Shown here piece after piece: positions 1 through 9,943 of a stretch of DNA of 64,000 nucleotides. The position numbers and the translations under genes are program-made. The stretch is from Lachnospiraceae bacterium UBA3316. Lineage in GTDB: Bacteria > Bacillota > Clostridia > Lachnospirales > Lachnospiraceae. Positions within the stretch are counted from its first letter, which is position 1; every line of letters starts with the position of its first letter. Where the stretch lies: assembly GCA_002361955.1 (NCBI GenBank), contig DESK01000059.1:1-64000 (forward strand). Direction: 5' to 3'. The notes under the pieces were generated by a model. It searched no databases. It saw only the letters and a list, made by a program, of their open reading frames with translations, and had not been told where the DNA came from.

Positions 1-17
1 AAAGACGGGTAATACAA

Positions 18-1685
18 ATGAAAAAGCGGATTTACCGAAATATCCTGGGACTGGCAGTGATGACCATCCTGCTGATTTCAGGAATTTTTGTGTATTTTTA
101 CAATCAGAGCATCCACAGGGAGCTGCAGGAGCAGGTGCGCATAGAGGCCTGCTGCACGGCCGCCGCCTTTGAAATAAAAGGAAACGATCTGGAATACCTG
201 GAAAAACTGAAGGAGCAGAGAAACCGCCGGGTGACGCTGATCGGCACGGACGGGAAGGTACTCTACGACAGCGCAGCCAGCATCAACGGCCTGGGGAACC
301 ACGCCCAGCGTCCGGAAATCCAGGCCGCCCTCAAATATGGGGCGGGGTCTGATACCAGGCTTTCGGATACCCTGAAAACAGAGACCTACTACTATGCGCT
401 CCGTCTCGACGACGGCAGGATTTTGCGGCTGGCCATCAACGTTAAAAGCAATCTGACCACCTTTTTCGACCTGCTGCCTCTGCTGGCGGGAGTGGCGGCC
501 CTGATCCTGCTGTGCGCCAGCCTGGTCGCCCACCGTCTGGCCTACGGCATCGCCTCCAAGGTCAACGAGATTGATCTGCAAAATCCCACGGCAGACGTGA
601 GCTTCGAGGAGCTCTGGCCCCTTTTGCACAAGATCGAGAAGCAGAACACCCAGCTGGCCACCCAGATGGAAAACCTGATGGATCAGGAGGAAAAGTTTAT
701 CACTATCACGAAAAATATGTCGGAGGGGCTGATTCTCCTGGATACCAACTCCAAGATCCTGTTTATCAACCACAGCTGCAAGGTGATCTTTGAGGTCCCC
801 TCCATCCAATACGAAGGAAAGCACATCTCCACCTTCAACAGCAGCGAGCAGCTGCGGGAGACGGTCAGCGCCGCCCTCAAAGGGGAATCCTACAGCGCCA
901 TGCTGCGCCTGCCGGAGCGGCAGGTACAATTCTGGGGAAATCCCGTACGGGAAAATGACCAGATCACGGGAGCCGTCCTTCTTGTGATGGACGTAACCAC
1001 CAACCAGAAGGCAGAACAGCTCCGGAAGGAATTTTCCGCCAATGTTTCCCATGAGCTGAAAACCCCTCTGACATCCATCTCAGGCTTCGCGGAGCTCATA
1101 CAAAATGGCCTGGTCCAGCCGGAGGACATCCCCGTCTTTGCCGGAAAGATTTATGAGGAAGCCAAACGTCTTCTCACCCTGGTCAATGACATCATCAAGC
1201 TCAGCCAGCTGGACGAGAAGGACAGCCGCATGGCCAAGGAGAACGTGGATCTCTACCAGACAGCGGAAGAGGTGTGTGAGCGTCTGCGCCCGGCGGCCCA
1301 GGCAGCCTCTGTAGACCTCCGGCTTGCAGGAAAGCATATCTCGATCCTGGCCGCAAGGCAGCTGATGTACGACCTGATTTACAACCTCTGCGAAAACGCC
1401 ATCAAATACAATATCGAGAACGGTTCCGTGACCGTCTCCGTCTATGAGAGCGAGGAACATGCCGTCGTAAGGGTAGCGGATACGGGAATTGGCATCCCCA
1501 TGGAATACCAGGAACGGATTTTTGAGAGGTTCTACCGCATCGACAAGAGCCATTCCAAACAGACAGGCGGCACGGGCCTGGGGCTCTCCATCGTAAAACA
1601 CGCCGTGGAGTATCAGGGCGGTTATATCGAGATCCACAGCAACCAGGGCGAAGGGACCACCATCACCGTCCATCTGCAGGAGTAA
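18..1685 (+). CDS. PhoR-type membrane sensor histidine kinase
   Basis: Sensor kinase of a two-component system, autophosphorylating on histidine and passing phosphate to a response regulator. A membrane segment lies at about residues 9-29 and another at about 150-172, enclosing an extracytoplasmic sensor loop. A PAS-like region follows at about 225-325. The phospho-acceptor motif SHELKTP has His345. The ATPase domain shows the N box NLCENAIKYN, then DTGIGIP and GGTGLGLSIVK. The 555-residue length is normal for PhoR/WalK/ResE-like kinases. The gene starts 18 bases into the window, so a PhoB/OmpR-type regulator probably lies just upstream; this is inference. A strong terminator follows. The stimulus cannot be told from the sequence. 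Confidence 0.93.
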   Translation: MKKRIYRNILGLAVMTILLISGIFVYFYNQSIHRELQEQVRIEACCTAAAFEIKGNDLEYLEKLKEQRNRRVTLIGTDGKVLYDSAASINGLGNHAQRPEIQAALKYGAGSDTRLSDTLKTETYYYALRLDDGRILRLAINVKSNLTTFFDLLPLLAGVAALILLCASLVAHRLAYGIASKVNEIDLQNPTADVSFEELWPLLHKIEKQNTQLATQMENLMDQEEKFITITKNMSEGLILLDTNSKILFINHSCKVIFEVPSIQYEGKHISTFNSSEQLRETVSAALKGESYSAMLRLPERQVQFWGNPVRENDQITGAVLLVMDVTTNQKAEQLRKEFSANVSHELKTPLTSISGFAELIQNGLVQPEDIPVFAGKIYEEAKRLLTLVNDIIKLSQLDEKDSRMAKENVDLYQTAEEVCERLRPAAQAASVDLRLAGKHISILAARQLMYDLIYNLCENAIKYNIENGSVTVSVYESEEHAVVRVADTGIGIPMEYQERIFERFYRIDKSHSKQTGGTGLGLSIVKHAVEYQGGYIEIHSNQGEGTTITVHLQE

Positions 1686-1711
1686 ACGTAACCCTGCATA
1701 ACCAAGCTTTC

Positions 1712-1764
1712 AAAATCCCGCAGAGGGCTGTGCTTTAACACCTGCAGCCCTCTGCGGGATTTTT
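1712..1764 (+). terminator. Rho-independent terminator after the sensor kinase
   Basis: The arms AATCCCGCAGAGGGCTG and CAGCCCTCTGCGGGATT are perfectly complementary over 17 bases around a short loop and are followed by a T run. A degenerate relative of the element sits at about 3318-3372 beyond the next gene. Confidence 0.92.
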
Positions 1765-1801
1765 CGTTCTCGTAAAAATAAGACTAATTTTGCGATATGG
1801 G

Positions 1802-1830
1802 TTGTGTTTTCCATTCTCCTAGAATATAAT
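1802..1830 (+). promoter_or_regulatory. Sigma-A-like promoter for the DUF4143 ATPase
   Basis: TTGTGT and TATAAT are separated by 17 bases, about 55 bases upstream of the ATPase start codon. It is the only good promoter-like match in this gap and fits a stand-alone gene. Confidence 0.55.
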
Positions 1831-1884
1831 AAAAATGTGATACAATACACAAAAACCCTAATAAAAGTGTGAAGGAGGGTATCC

Positions 1885-3228
1885 ATGGAACGATTGATTT
1901 TGGATAAGCTGCTGGATTGGAAGAATTCACCTTACCGCAAACCGCTAATCTTAAAGGGTGTGCGTCAGGTAGGTAAGACTTGGGCCCTCAAAGAATTCGG
2001 CAGACGTTATTATGAAAATACAGCCTACTTTAACTTTGATGAAAACGAGGAATACAAGCAGTTTTTTGAGACCACCAAAGAGGTAGATCGCATTTTACAG
2101 AATCTCATGCTGGCCAGTGGCCAGAAAATTATGCCTGAAAAGACGCTCATTATCTTTGATGAGGTACAGGACTGCCCCAAGGTTATCAACTCCATGAAGT
2201 ATTTCTGTGAGAATGCTCCCCAGTATCACATTGCCTGTGCCGGTTCTTTGCTGGGGATTGCCCTGGCGAAGCCATCCTCCTTTCCGGTGGGCAAGGTCAA
2301 CTTCATGCAGATCGATCCTATGACCTTCATGGAATTTCTGCTCGCCAACGGCGACGAAAATCTGGCCAGGTATCTGGAGAGCATAAATATCATAGAGCCG
2401 ATTCCTGATGCCTTTTTCAATCCGCTCTATGAGAAATTGAAGATGTACTATGTTACAGGCGGTATGCCGGAACCTGTGCTTATGTGGACGGAAGCACGGG
2501 ACGTTTCTGCTATGCAGGAAGCCCTGTCCGGGATCATCGGCGCTTATGAGCGTGATTTTGCCAAGCACCCCCATAGCAGCGAATTCCCGAAGATTTCTAT
2601 GATATGGAAGTCCATACCATCCCAACTGGCAAGGGAGAATAAGAAATTTATCTACAAGGTGGTTAAAGAGGGGGCACGGGCCCGGGAATATGAGAATGCT
2701 TTGCAGTGGCTGGCAGATGCCCGGCTGGTGCATAAAATCTACCGCAGCACCGCTCCCGGTCTGCCGATAGCTGCCTATGATGACCTGTCCGCATTTAAGA
2801 TCTATCTGGTGGATGTAGGGCTGCTCCGCCGCCTGGCTCAGCTGGCACCTACGGCCTTCGGAGAGGGCAATCGTCTATTCACCGAGTTTAAAGGCGCACT
2901 GACGGAAAACTTTGTGCTGCAGACCTTAATCACGCAGTTTGAAGTGGTTCCCCGGTACTGGAGCCAGAATACTCCACCCTATGAGGTAGATTTCCTGATC
3001 CAGCGGGAGAATGATATTTTTCCTATAGAGGTCAAGTCCGAGGCCAACACCACCAGCAAGAGCCTAAAGAAATTCAAGGAGCTGTTCCCAAATCAGGTCA
3101 AGCTCCGTGTGCGGTTCTCGCTGGATAATTTGAGGTTGGACGATGATGTGTTGAACATTCCACTGTTTATGGCTGACCAGACGGATCGGCTGATTGGACT
3201 GGCGTTGGAACAACGGCAAAGTAAGTAG
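1885..3228 (+). CDS. AAA ATPase with DUF4143 C-terminal domain
   Basis: Member of the large COG1373 family of P-loop ATPases with a C-terminal DUF4143 domain. The Walker A motif GVRQVGKT is at residues 25-32 and the Walker B motif IIFDEVQDC at about 89-97. The CAGSLLG segment near 119 is the usual sensor-like motif. Near the C terminus, YEVDFLIQ and IFPIEVKSE are spaced like the conserved core of PD-(D/E)xK-like folds, a known trait of this family. The 447-residue length is typical. The start has a strong GGAGGG site. Such genes are common, mobile and often stand alone; their cellular role is not established. Here the gene lies between two related hairpin elements, as the first gene of an accessory island. 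Confidence 0.88.
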   Translation: MERLILDKLLDWKNSPYRKPLILKGVRQVGKTWALKEFGRRYYENTAYFNFDENEEYKQFFETTKEVDRILQNLMLASGQKIMPEKTLIIFDEVQDCPKVINSMKYFCENAPQYHIACAGSLLGIALAKPSSFPVGKVNFMQIDPMTFMEFLLANGDENLARYLESINIIEPIPDAFFNPLYEKLKMYYVTGGMPEPVLMWTEARDVSAMQEALSGIIGAYERDFAKHPHSSEFPKISMIWKSIPSQLARENKKFIYKVVKEGARAREYENALQWLADARLVHKIYRSTAPGLPIAAYDDLSAFKIYLVDVGLLRRLAQLAPTAFGEGNRLFTEFKGALTENFVLQTLITQFEVVPRYWSQNTPPYEVDFLIQRENDIFPIEVKSEANTTSKSLKKFKELFPNQVKLRVRFSLDNLRLDDDVLNIPLFMADQTDRLIGLALEQRQSK

Positions 3229-3239
3229 AAACGAGAAAC

Positions 3240-3304
3240 CTTGTTCAGGCGGAAGCACAACAGCTGGAATCCTTGAACAGCTGCTTCATCAGCATTTCGG
3301 ATAA
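3240..3304 (+). pseudogene. Remnant of the 3' end of a restriction helicase/methylase gene
   Basis: This stretch is a degenerate copy of the last codons of the pseudogene ending at 6487. Bases 3271-3304 match 6454-6487 at 32 of 34 positions, and the upstream part still reads like VQAEAQQLE against VQADAAEAA in the other copy, but with a one-base frame change. Both copies end at the same TAA after a HQHFG-like tip, which suggests this is the family's natural stop. It begins 12 bases after the ATPase stop codon, so a larger gene was probably deleted here. Confidence 0.8.
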
Positions 3305-4338
<1,034 letters not shown>

Positions 4339-5328
4339 ACGGGCATTTTACAGGAATGTGTAGATAAAGTTGCGAATAAAGCTACCGTATTAATATATCC
4401 TGCTGGAAGATGGATTCATAGATCTGGAAAAGGTATGGAAGAATTTGGTCTAAACCAGATCAATGATATTAGTCTAAGCAAAGTTATCTTTTACCCTGAT
4501 TCAAGAGATGTTTTTGATGGTGTTGCTATTGCCGACGGTGTAGGGATCGTAGTTAAAGACAAGGGAAAAAAAGACCCCGGATTTCAATATGTATATACAA
4601 AAAATGGAAATGCGATATCTGTTCATATGAACAATCCAGGAACAGAATTGATACCATTCAATCCGAGAGATATGGTTATAACACAAAAAGTCGCCTCATA
4701 TGTAGAAAAAGCAGGTTTGCGTTATCTACATGAGCGAATTTTGCCACGTTCGCTATTTGGCATTGAAAGTAGCTTTATACAGGATAATCCAGGAAAATCC
4801 GTCCCTATTGAAGAAGTTGCAAAACTGAATTATGCAACTCAAATAAAGCTTCTCACAAATGATAAAGCTGGTAAAGCGGGAAGAGCAAAATGATTTGTTG
4901 TAGATCGCGCAACAATAAAGAACAACATCTCTTATATTGATGAATGGCAAGTAGTTGTATCTAGTGCAAATGCTGGAGGTCAGAAAAGAGATAATCAACT
5001 TGATATCATAGATAATCATTCCGCTTTTGGGCGATCACGGGTAGCGCTTGCTTCGTTCAAAACGGAGCAAGAAGCGAATAATTTCTTCAAATATATGAAG
5101 ACATACATTGTTCGTTTTATGTTTTTAATGACGGATGAATCACTCACTTCGCTTGGAAAGCGTGTTCCAGATTTGAAAGACTATTCTTCCAATAGCATTC
5201 TTGACTTTAGTGGGGATTTAGATATTCAATTGTATACTCTTTTTGGACTTACTAAATTAGAAATAGAGTATGTAGAGCATACCATTAAAAATCAGAGAAC
5301 AAAAAGCAAAAATAAGGAGATGGTATAA
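4339..5328 (+). pseudogene. Eco57I-like DNA methylase, 5' truncated with an in-frame TGA
   Basis: An open frame runs directly on from the recombinase stop and reads QECVDKVANKATVLIYPAG then RWIHRSGKGMEEFG, the part that follows the NPPY region in Eco57I-type N6-adenine methylases. It continues through YPDSRDVFDGVAIADGVG and, beyond a TGA at 4891-4893, resumes in the same frame with FVVDRATIKNN, EWQVVVSSANAGGQKRDN and DNHSAFGRSRVAL, a target-recognition-type region. The catalytic NPPY half is absent, so it cannot be an active methylase. The flanking words around the TGA fit a lost tryptophan (TGG to TGA). Base composition is clearly AT-richer than its neighbours. The stop overlaps the next gene's ribosome binding region, as in an operon. 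Confidence 0.83.
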
Positions 5329-6487
5329 ATGGCAGTACAGATTCAATCCTTCCAGCGCGTGATTCCCATGATCTATGCCTACCAGACCCCAGGAATCCCT
5401 TATCACAAAGGCTGGACGAAAATCGGCTATACAGAAAAGCAGGATGTGCGCAAGCGTATCGAGCAGCAAACCCACACGGCGGGCATCCATTGGGAGCTTT
5501 GCTGGATGGACAATGCCATGTATAAGGATGGTTCCGGACAGTATTTTACGGATCATGAATTCCATGATTATCTGGAGTGTGTGAAGAAGATCAGCCGCAA
5601 GCCAGGGACAGAATGGTTCCAGATCGACGGTGATGATTCCCAGATTCTTTTTCAGAAGTTCGCTTCCCGCAGGGCAGAGCCCCCGGTAGATGGCAGCACC
5701 TATCAGCTCCGCCGGGAACAGCAGGAAGCGGTCGCCAAAACAAAAGCCTATTTTGCAAGCGGCGGTACAGAGTTCCTCTGGAATGCGAAACCACGTTTTG
5801 GCAAAACGCTTTCTGCCTATGACCTGGTCGTGCAGATGGGCTTTACAAACGTGCTGATCGTCACCAACCGTCCCAGTATCTCCAACAGCTGGGCAGATGA
5901 TTTCAGAAAATTTATCGGCTGGCAGCATAAACTGGCCTTTGTGTCCGATACCGACGCCCTGAAGGGGAAGCCCGGCGTCCTGTCCAGAAATCAATGATTC
6001 CGTAAATGAATTCTGGCAGAAAAAACAGGAATTAGCAAACTATTTTGATGAAAACAGTGAGGAAGATATTTTCGATTACATCCCACCTCAGAAAACCAAC
6101 CAGATTTTCACGCCCCGGTGGGTGGTACAGAAAATGGTGGACGAACTGGAAGCGGAAAATCCGGGATGCTTCGATGATCCAGATCTGACCTTCGCAGATC
6201 TCTATATGAAGTCCGGTCTTTATATCACCGAGATCATAAAAAGGCTATACCGCAGCAGGCGGATGAAAGAGTATTTTCCGAACGATGAAGATCGTATCCG
6301 CCATATTCTCACAAAACAGGTATATGGGATGGCTCCCACAAGGATTATCTACCTCATCTCCACCAATTATATTCTGGGCTTTGATGACCGGATGCGGGTA
6401 GAGACAAAAAACTTTGTTCAGGCAGACGCGGCGGAAGCGGCAAAGGCCGGAACCCTTGAACAACTGGTTCATCAGCATTTCGGATAA
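5329..6487 (+). pseudogene. GIY-YIG/helicase/methylase restriction subunit with internal deletion
   Basis: The 5' part (222 codons, to 5997) has an N-terminal GIY-YIG-like region (YQTPG, then HKGWTKIGYT), then a DEAD/DEAH helicase start with a Walker-A-like RFGKTLSAYDL near residue 160. After about position 5975 the frame shifts. The continuing frame (PEINDSVNEFWQKK, then QTNQIFTPRWVVQKM in family style, FADLYMKSGLYITEIIKRL, KQVYGMAPTRIIYLI) is the N-terminal half of an Eco57I-like methylase domain. The remaining helicase motifs are missing. An internal deletion with frameshift therefore joined the two ends. Intact relatives are large single-chain subunits of type II/III-like restriction systems; this copy should be inactive. 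A complete version of its 3' tip recurs at 3240-3304. Confidence 0.82.
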
Positions 6488-6595
6488 GACAGAACATTTT
6501 TCTGTCTCCCCCAACAACGGCTCTGATCACCGTCCCCGCGCATAGATTGTCCTACTTCCTGCCATACTATGAGAAACCATTACATGGAGGATTGT

Positions 6596-7306
6596 ATGAC
6601 AGAGATTATCTATATTGTTACCCTTGCCCTGGGCTCGATCATCGCCCTTTTCATACTTACAAAGCTCATGGGATACCGCCAGATGTCCCAGATGAGCATG
6701 TTTGACTATATCAACGGAATCACCATAGGCTCCATCGCAGCGGAAATGGCCACCTCCCTGGAAGAAAGCTTTGTACAGCCCCTGACGGCTATGATTGTCT
6801 ATGCCTTTGCCGCCATTTTGCTGTCCTGGCTCAGCTCAAAATCTCTCAAAGCACGCCGGATCATCGAGGGCACGCCTCTGTTGCTGTTAAATCATGGAGA
6901 ACTTTACCTGGAGAATCTGAAAAAGGCCAAGATGGACGTCCATGAATTCCTGGTGCAATGCAGGGTCAACGGATATTTTGATGTGTCAAAACTGGAAACG
7001 GCGATCTTAGAGTGGGACGGAAAGATCAGCTTCCTTCCCAAGGCATCTGACCGCCCGGTAACCCCTGCCGATCTGAAGCTCTCTGCCGAACAGGATTATA
7101 TGGTGGCGAATGTGATTCTGGACGGGAAGATTATGAAAGAAAATCTGCGGCATACGGGGAATGATGAAACATGGCTATTAAATCAGATCAAAGGGCAGGG
7201 AGCTAAGGGAGTGGCAGAGGTTCTCCTTGCGACCTGCGATGCCTCCAACCAGGTAACCGTCTTTTTGAAAGGACACCGGAGGGAAAGCAAAAGTATCCTG
7301 GTGTAG
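6596..7306 (+). CDS. DUF421 membrane protein (YetF-like)
   Basis: Membrane protein of the DUF421 family. The N terminus has three hydrophobic segments, and TKLMGYRQMSQMSMFDYI followed by NGITIGSIAAEMA is the family signature. The soluble C-terminal half contains the conserved LLLNHGEL, VHEFLVQCRVNGYFDV and LETAILEWDGKIS segments. I chose the ATG at 6596 because GGAGG sits five bases upstream; an earlier in-frame ATG at 6569 has no such site. Length 236 residues is typical. Related Bacillus proteins have been linked to spores and membranes, but the biochemical role is unknown. It is the first conserved gene right of the decayed restriction island. Confidence 0.88.
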   Translation: MTEIIYIVTLALGSIIALFILTKLMGYRQMSQMSMFDYINGITIGSIAAEMATSLEESFVQPLTAMIVYAFAAILLSWLSSKSLKARRIIEGTPLLLLNHGELYLENLKKAKMDVHEFLVQCRVNGYFDVSKLETAILEWDGKISFLPKASDRPVTPADLKLSAEQDYMVANVILDGKIMKENLRHTGNDETWLLNQIKGQGAKGVAEVLLATCDASNQVTVFLKGHRRESKSILV

Positions 7307-7327
7307 GCATGGCCTAGACGTATTACC

Positions 7328-7395
7328 GGCCCAGGGCGTTGTATTGCTGCTGTAAATGAAAGATACAGACAGTAAGCGATACAACTCTCTGGGCC
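7328..7395. repeat. Long imperfect stem-loop between DUF421 and MATE genes
   Basis: The arm beginning GGCCCAGGGCGTTGTATTGC pairs with an arm ending GATACAACTCTCTGGGCC, with a few mismatches and G-U pairs, giving a stem of about 25 pairs on a short loop. No T run follows on either strand, so a simple terminator is unlikely. It could be an RNA-processing hairpin or a small non-autonomous repeat; copy number in the genome would decide. Confidence 0.6.
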
Positions 7396-7415
7396 AAACT
7401 GCGGCAGAAAAACAG

Positions 7416-7444
7416 TGGAAAACTTTTCGGACTGGTGCTATAAT
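7416..7444 (+). promoter_or_regulatory. Possible promoter of the MATE transporter gene
   Basis: An extended -10 TGCTATAAT lies 54 bases before the MATE start, with a weak TGGAAA -35 hexamer 17 bases upstream. Confidence 0.45.
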
Positions 7445-7497
7445 TACCATGGTTTTTAAAAATTGAATGAATTTTTATACATAGGAGAGACACAGAG

Positions 7498-8835
7498 ATG
7501 GAGAGAGATCTGACAACAGGAAGCGTATTCAAAAACATCGTATTTTTTTCATTACCCTATCTGCTGTCTTACTTTTTACAGACACTCTACGGCATGGCCG
7601 ACCTGTTTATCGTCGGCCAGTTCAACGGCGTTGACAGCATCACCTCTGTTTCTGTGGGAAGCCAAATCATGCATATGATCACCGTCATGATCGTGGGGCT
7701 GGCCATGGGTTCCACCGTAACGATCGGCAGGGCAGTAGGAGGCAGGCGGGCCGACCAGGCAGCCCGGACGGTCGGAAATACGATCTCCTTATTTATGGGC
7801 CTGTCCCTTGCCATCACAGTGCTTCTGCTGGCAGTGGTAAAACCGATAACGGCAGCCATGTCCACCCCCAAGGAGGCTGTGTCCGAAACGATTCTCTACC
7901 TGACGATCTGTTTTATCGGCATTCCCTTTATCACCGCCTACAATATTATCAGCTCCATTTTTCGGGGGCTGGGTGATTCCAAAAGCCCGATGTATTTTAT
8001 TGCCATCGCCTGCGGCGTCAATATCGCCCTGGACTACCTCTTTATCGGTGTCTTCCGCATGGGAGCGGCAGGAGCGGCCCTCGGCACTACGATCTCCCAG
8101 ACGGTCAGCGTGCTGGTGGCTCTGGCGGTGATCCTTGGGCGGAAAACGGGAATCCGGCCCAGGAGAACAGATTTTAAGCCCCATGCGGAAACTATGAGGC
8201 AGATTTTAAAAATCGGCATCCCCGTGGCCCTGCAGGATGGCTTTGTCCAGATCGCGTTCATTCTGATCACCATCATCGCGAACCGAAGGGGGCTGAATGA
8301 CGCGGCGGCAGTGGGGATCGTAGAGAAAATTATAGGCATTGTCTTTCTTCTGCCCTCAACGACGCTCTCCACGGTTTCCGCCCTGTCTGCCCAGAATATC
8401 GGAGCAAAGAAGCACGGCCGGGCGACAGCTACCCTGCGCTACGGGATTTTGATCGTGGCCGTTTTGGGCTTTGCGGTATCTGTGGCCACACAATTTGTGG
8501 GGAGAAGCTTTGTGGGGCTGTTCACGGAGGATACTGCGGTCACGCTGCTGGGAGACCAGTATCTGCGGGCATACATTTGGGATTGTATGTTCGCCGGCGT
8601 ACATTTTTGTTTCAGCGGATACTTTTGCGCTTACGGACTGTCGGGAATTTCTTTCCTGCACAATGCGCTGTCCATTGTATGTGTGCGCGTCCCCGGCGCG
8701 TTTCTGGCGTCAAAGTACTTTGCCGATACCCTTTATCCCATGGGGCTTGCCGCCCCCGGCGGTTCCCTGCTGTCCGTGATCGTGTGCGTGGCCGCCTTTC
8801 TCCTTTTGCGGAAGCAAAAGACGCTGCCGTCGTAA
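7498..8835 (+). CDS. MATE family efflux transporter
   Basis: Multidrug and toxic-compound extrusion transporter of the MOP superfamily, 445 residues and about twelve membrane segments. The N-terminal text LTTGSVFKNIVFFSLPYLLS and YGMADLFIVGQF is characteristic of clostridial MATE proteins. The second half repeats the fold, beginning near ILKIGIPVALQDGFVQIAF. Such proteins export cationic drugs or metabolites using sodium or proton gradients; the substrate here is unknown. The start has a GGAGAG site. It appears to be a single-gene unit, preceded by its own promoter candidate and a long stem-loop. Confidence 0.92.
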   Translation: MERDLTTGSVFKNIVFFSLPYLLSYFLQTLYGMADLFIVGQFNGVDSITSVSVGSQIMHMITVMIVGLAMGSTVTIGRAVGGRRADQAARTVGNTISLFMGLSLAITVLLLAVVKPITAAMSTPKEAVSETILYLTICFIGIPFITAYNIISSIFRGLGDSKSPMYFIAIACGVNIALDYLFIGVFRMGAAGAALGTTISQTVSVLVALAVILGRKTGIRPRRTDFKPHAETMRQILKIGIPVALQDGFVQIAFILITIIANRRGLNDAAAVGIVEKIIGIVFLLPSTTLSTVSALSAQNIGAKKHGRATATLRYGILIVAVLGFAVSVATQFVGRSFVGLFTEDTAVTLLGDQYLRAYIWDCMFAGVHFCFSGYFCAYGLSGISFLHNALSIVCVRVPGAFLASKYFADTLYPMGLAAPGGSLLSVIVCVAAFLLLRKQKTLPS

Positions 8836-8960
8836 TTCGGTCCGGGACTTTGCACTCCCTGCAGCGCAAAGCCAGGCCTTTCGGGCAAGGTTTGTAAAGA
8901 TACGCGACATTTGCAGAATGGGCGCTGCCCATACAGAATAGTAGAAGGAACGGTGATAAT

Positions 8961-9503
8961 ATGATGAATGAAAAACAAATAGCAGCCTGTGCAATAGAAG
9001 AGAATTTTTCGGATGCCGCGGTGATAGATACGAAGGATATCGTTTTCGATCCCTCCTTCCGGCCCTATTGTGAAGAAAACCTCTGCGGACAGTACGGCGT
9101 GAATTATTCCTGTCCGCCGAGCTGCGGAACGCCGGAAGAGATGAAGGCAAAGATCCTGGCCCACAAAAAAGCGCTGGTGCTGCAGTCCGTATGGGAGATT
9201 CCCGATTATACAGACAAAGCGGCCATCAAAAAAGCAAAGGGCTCCCACAACCAGGCAGCGATCCGCCTGATGAAACGCCTGCGGGCAGAGGGGCATGAGG
9301 GCTTCCTGATCGGGGCCAGCGGATGCGCCCTGTGCAGCCCCTGCGCCCTCGTCAACAAAGAACCCTGCCGTTTCCCGGATTTATGTTATTCCTGTATGTC
9401 CGCCTACTGCATCTTTGTCCGGAAAGTGACGGAGAAGTGTGGAATTGAGTATGACTGCGGAGAAGGGCTGCTGACGTTTTTCGGTATGTTTGTGTTTGAT
9501 TAA
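8961..9503 (+). CDS. DUF2284 cysteine-rich putative metal-binding protein
   Basis: Small 180-residue protein of the DUF2284 family. The pattern CGQYGVNYSCPPSCGTPEEM near the N terminus and the cluster CALCSPCALVNKEPCRFPDL with following CYSCMSAYC are the conserved cysteine motifs, thought to bind a metal or iron-sulfur cluster. No enzymatic activity is established. A second, divergent member is encoded at 60217-60789, with the same SCPP and CALC spacing. The gene appears monocistronic and precedes the L21 promoter. Confidence 0.85.
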   Translation: MMNEKQIAACAIEENFSDAAVIDTKDIVFDPSFRPYCEENLCGQYGVNYSCPPSCGTPEEMKAKILAHKKALVLQSVWEIPDYTDKAAIKKAKGSHNQAAIRLMKRLRAEGHEGFLIGASGCALCSPCALVNKEPCRFPDLCYSCMSAYCIFVRKVTEKCGIEYDCGEGLLTFFGMFVFD

Positions 9504-9521
9504 AACTCAAAAATTTTTCAG

Positions 9522-9550
9522 TTGACGCATTTTCTAAAATGTGTTACTAT
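9522..9550 (+). promoter_or_regulatory. Promoter of the rplU operon
   Basis: TTGACG and TACTAT are separated by exactly 17 bases, 83 bases upstream of rplU. This places the start point just before the leader region at about 9557. Confidence 0.75.
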
Positions 9551-9551
9551 A

Positions 9552-9630
9552 CTTAGGATGCCGCATAAAGAGGTTTAAGTGTTATGCAAATAACCACCAT
9601 ATTTAGCGAGTAATGATAATAGGAGGTGCC
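9552..9630 (+). promoter_or_regulatory. Probable L21 ribosomal leader RNA
   Basis: The roughly 75-base untranslated leader upstream of rplU contains a pairing segment GTGTTAT-GCAA-ATAACCAC and conserved-looking short blocks. Bacillota rplU operons usually carry an autoregulatory L21 leader at this place (Rfam L21_leader family). I assign it from position and partial pairing, not from a covariance match. Confidence 0.5.
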
Positions 9631-9632
9631 AT

Positions 9633-9938
9633 ATGTACGCAATTATTGCAACAGGTGGTAAACAGTACAAAGTAGCCGAGGGCGATATCATTAACGTAGA
9701 GAAGCTTGGTGTAGAGGCCGGCGAGACTGTAACTTTTGACCAGGTACTTGCAGTGAGCAACGACGGACTGAAGGTCGGAGCTGACGTAGCGAACGCAACC
9801 GTAACAGCCAGCGTAGTAAAGAACGCTAAGGCGAGAAAGGTTATCGTTTACAAGTACAAGAGAAAAACTGGTTATCACAAGAAAAACGGTCACAGACAGC
9901 AGTACACCCAGGTTAAGATTGAAAAGATCAACGGTTAA
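9633..9938 (+). CDS. rplU: 50S ribosomal protein L21
   Basis: The 101-residue protein begins [18 protein letters not shown] and ends [19 protein letters not shown], the L21 signature. It binds 23S rRNA in the large subunit. AGGAGGTG precedes the start. It heads the conserved rplU-prp-rpmA-obgE operon, probably controlled by L21 feedback on the leader RNA. Confidence 0.98.
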   Translation: MYAIIATGGKQYKVAEGDIINVEKLGVEAGETVTFDQVLAVSNDGLKVGADVANATVTASVVKNAKARKVIVYKYKRKTGYHKKNGHRQQYTQVKIEKING

Positions 9939-9943
9939 TTCTT

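Noticed and set aside
78..1052. Long open frame on the minus strand opposite the sensor kinase
   Set aside because: It lies wholly inside a clear kinase gene with motifs, has no ribosome site, and its sequence is low-complexity Gly/Gln/Leu text typical of antisense frames.
4891..4893. TGA as a selenocysteine codon
   Set aside because: No SECIS-like hairpin is seen after it, the gene lacks its catalytic half, and a Trp fits the family better.
5975..5997. Programmed frameshift in the helicase gene
   Set aside because: No slippery heptamer is present and middle helicase motifs are missing, so a deletion explains it better.
7328..7395. Terminator for the DUF421 gene
   Set aside because: The stem is long but no T run follows on the plus strand.
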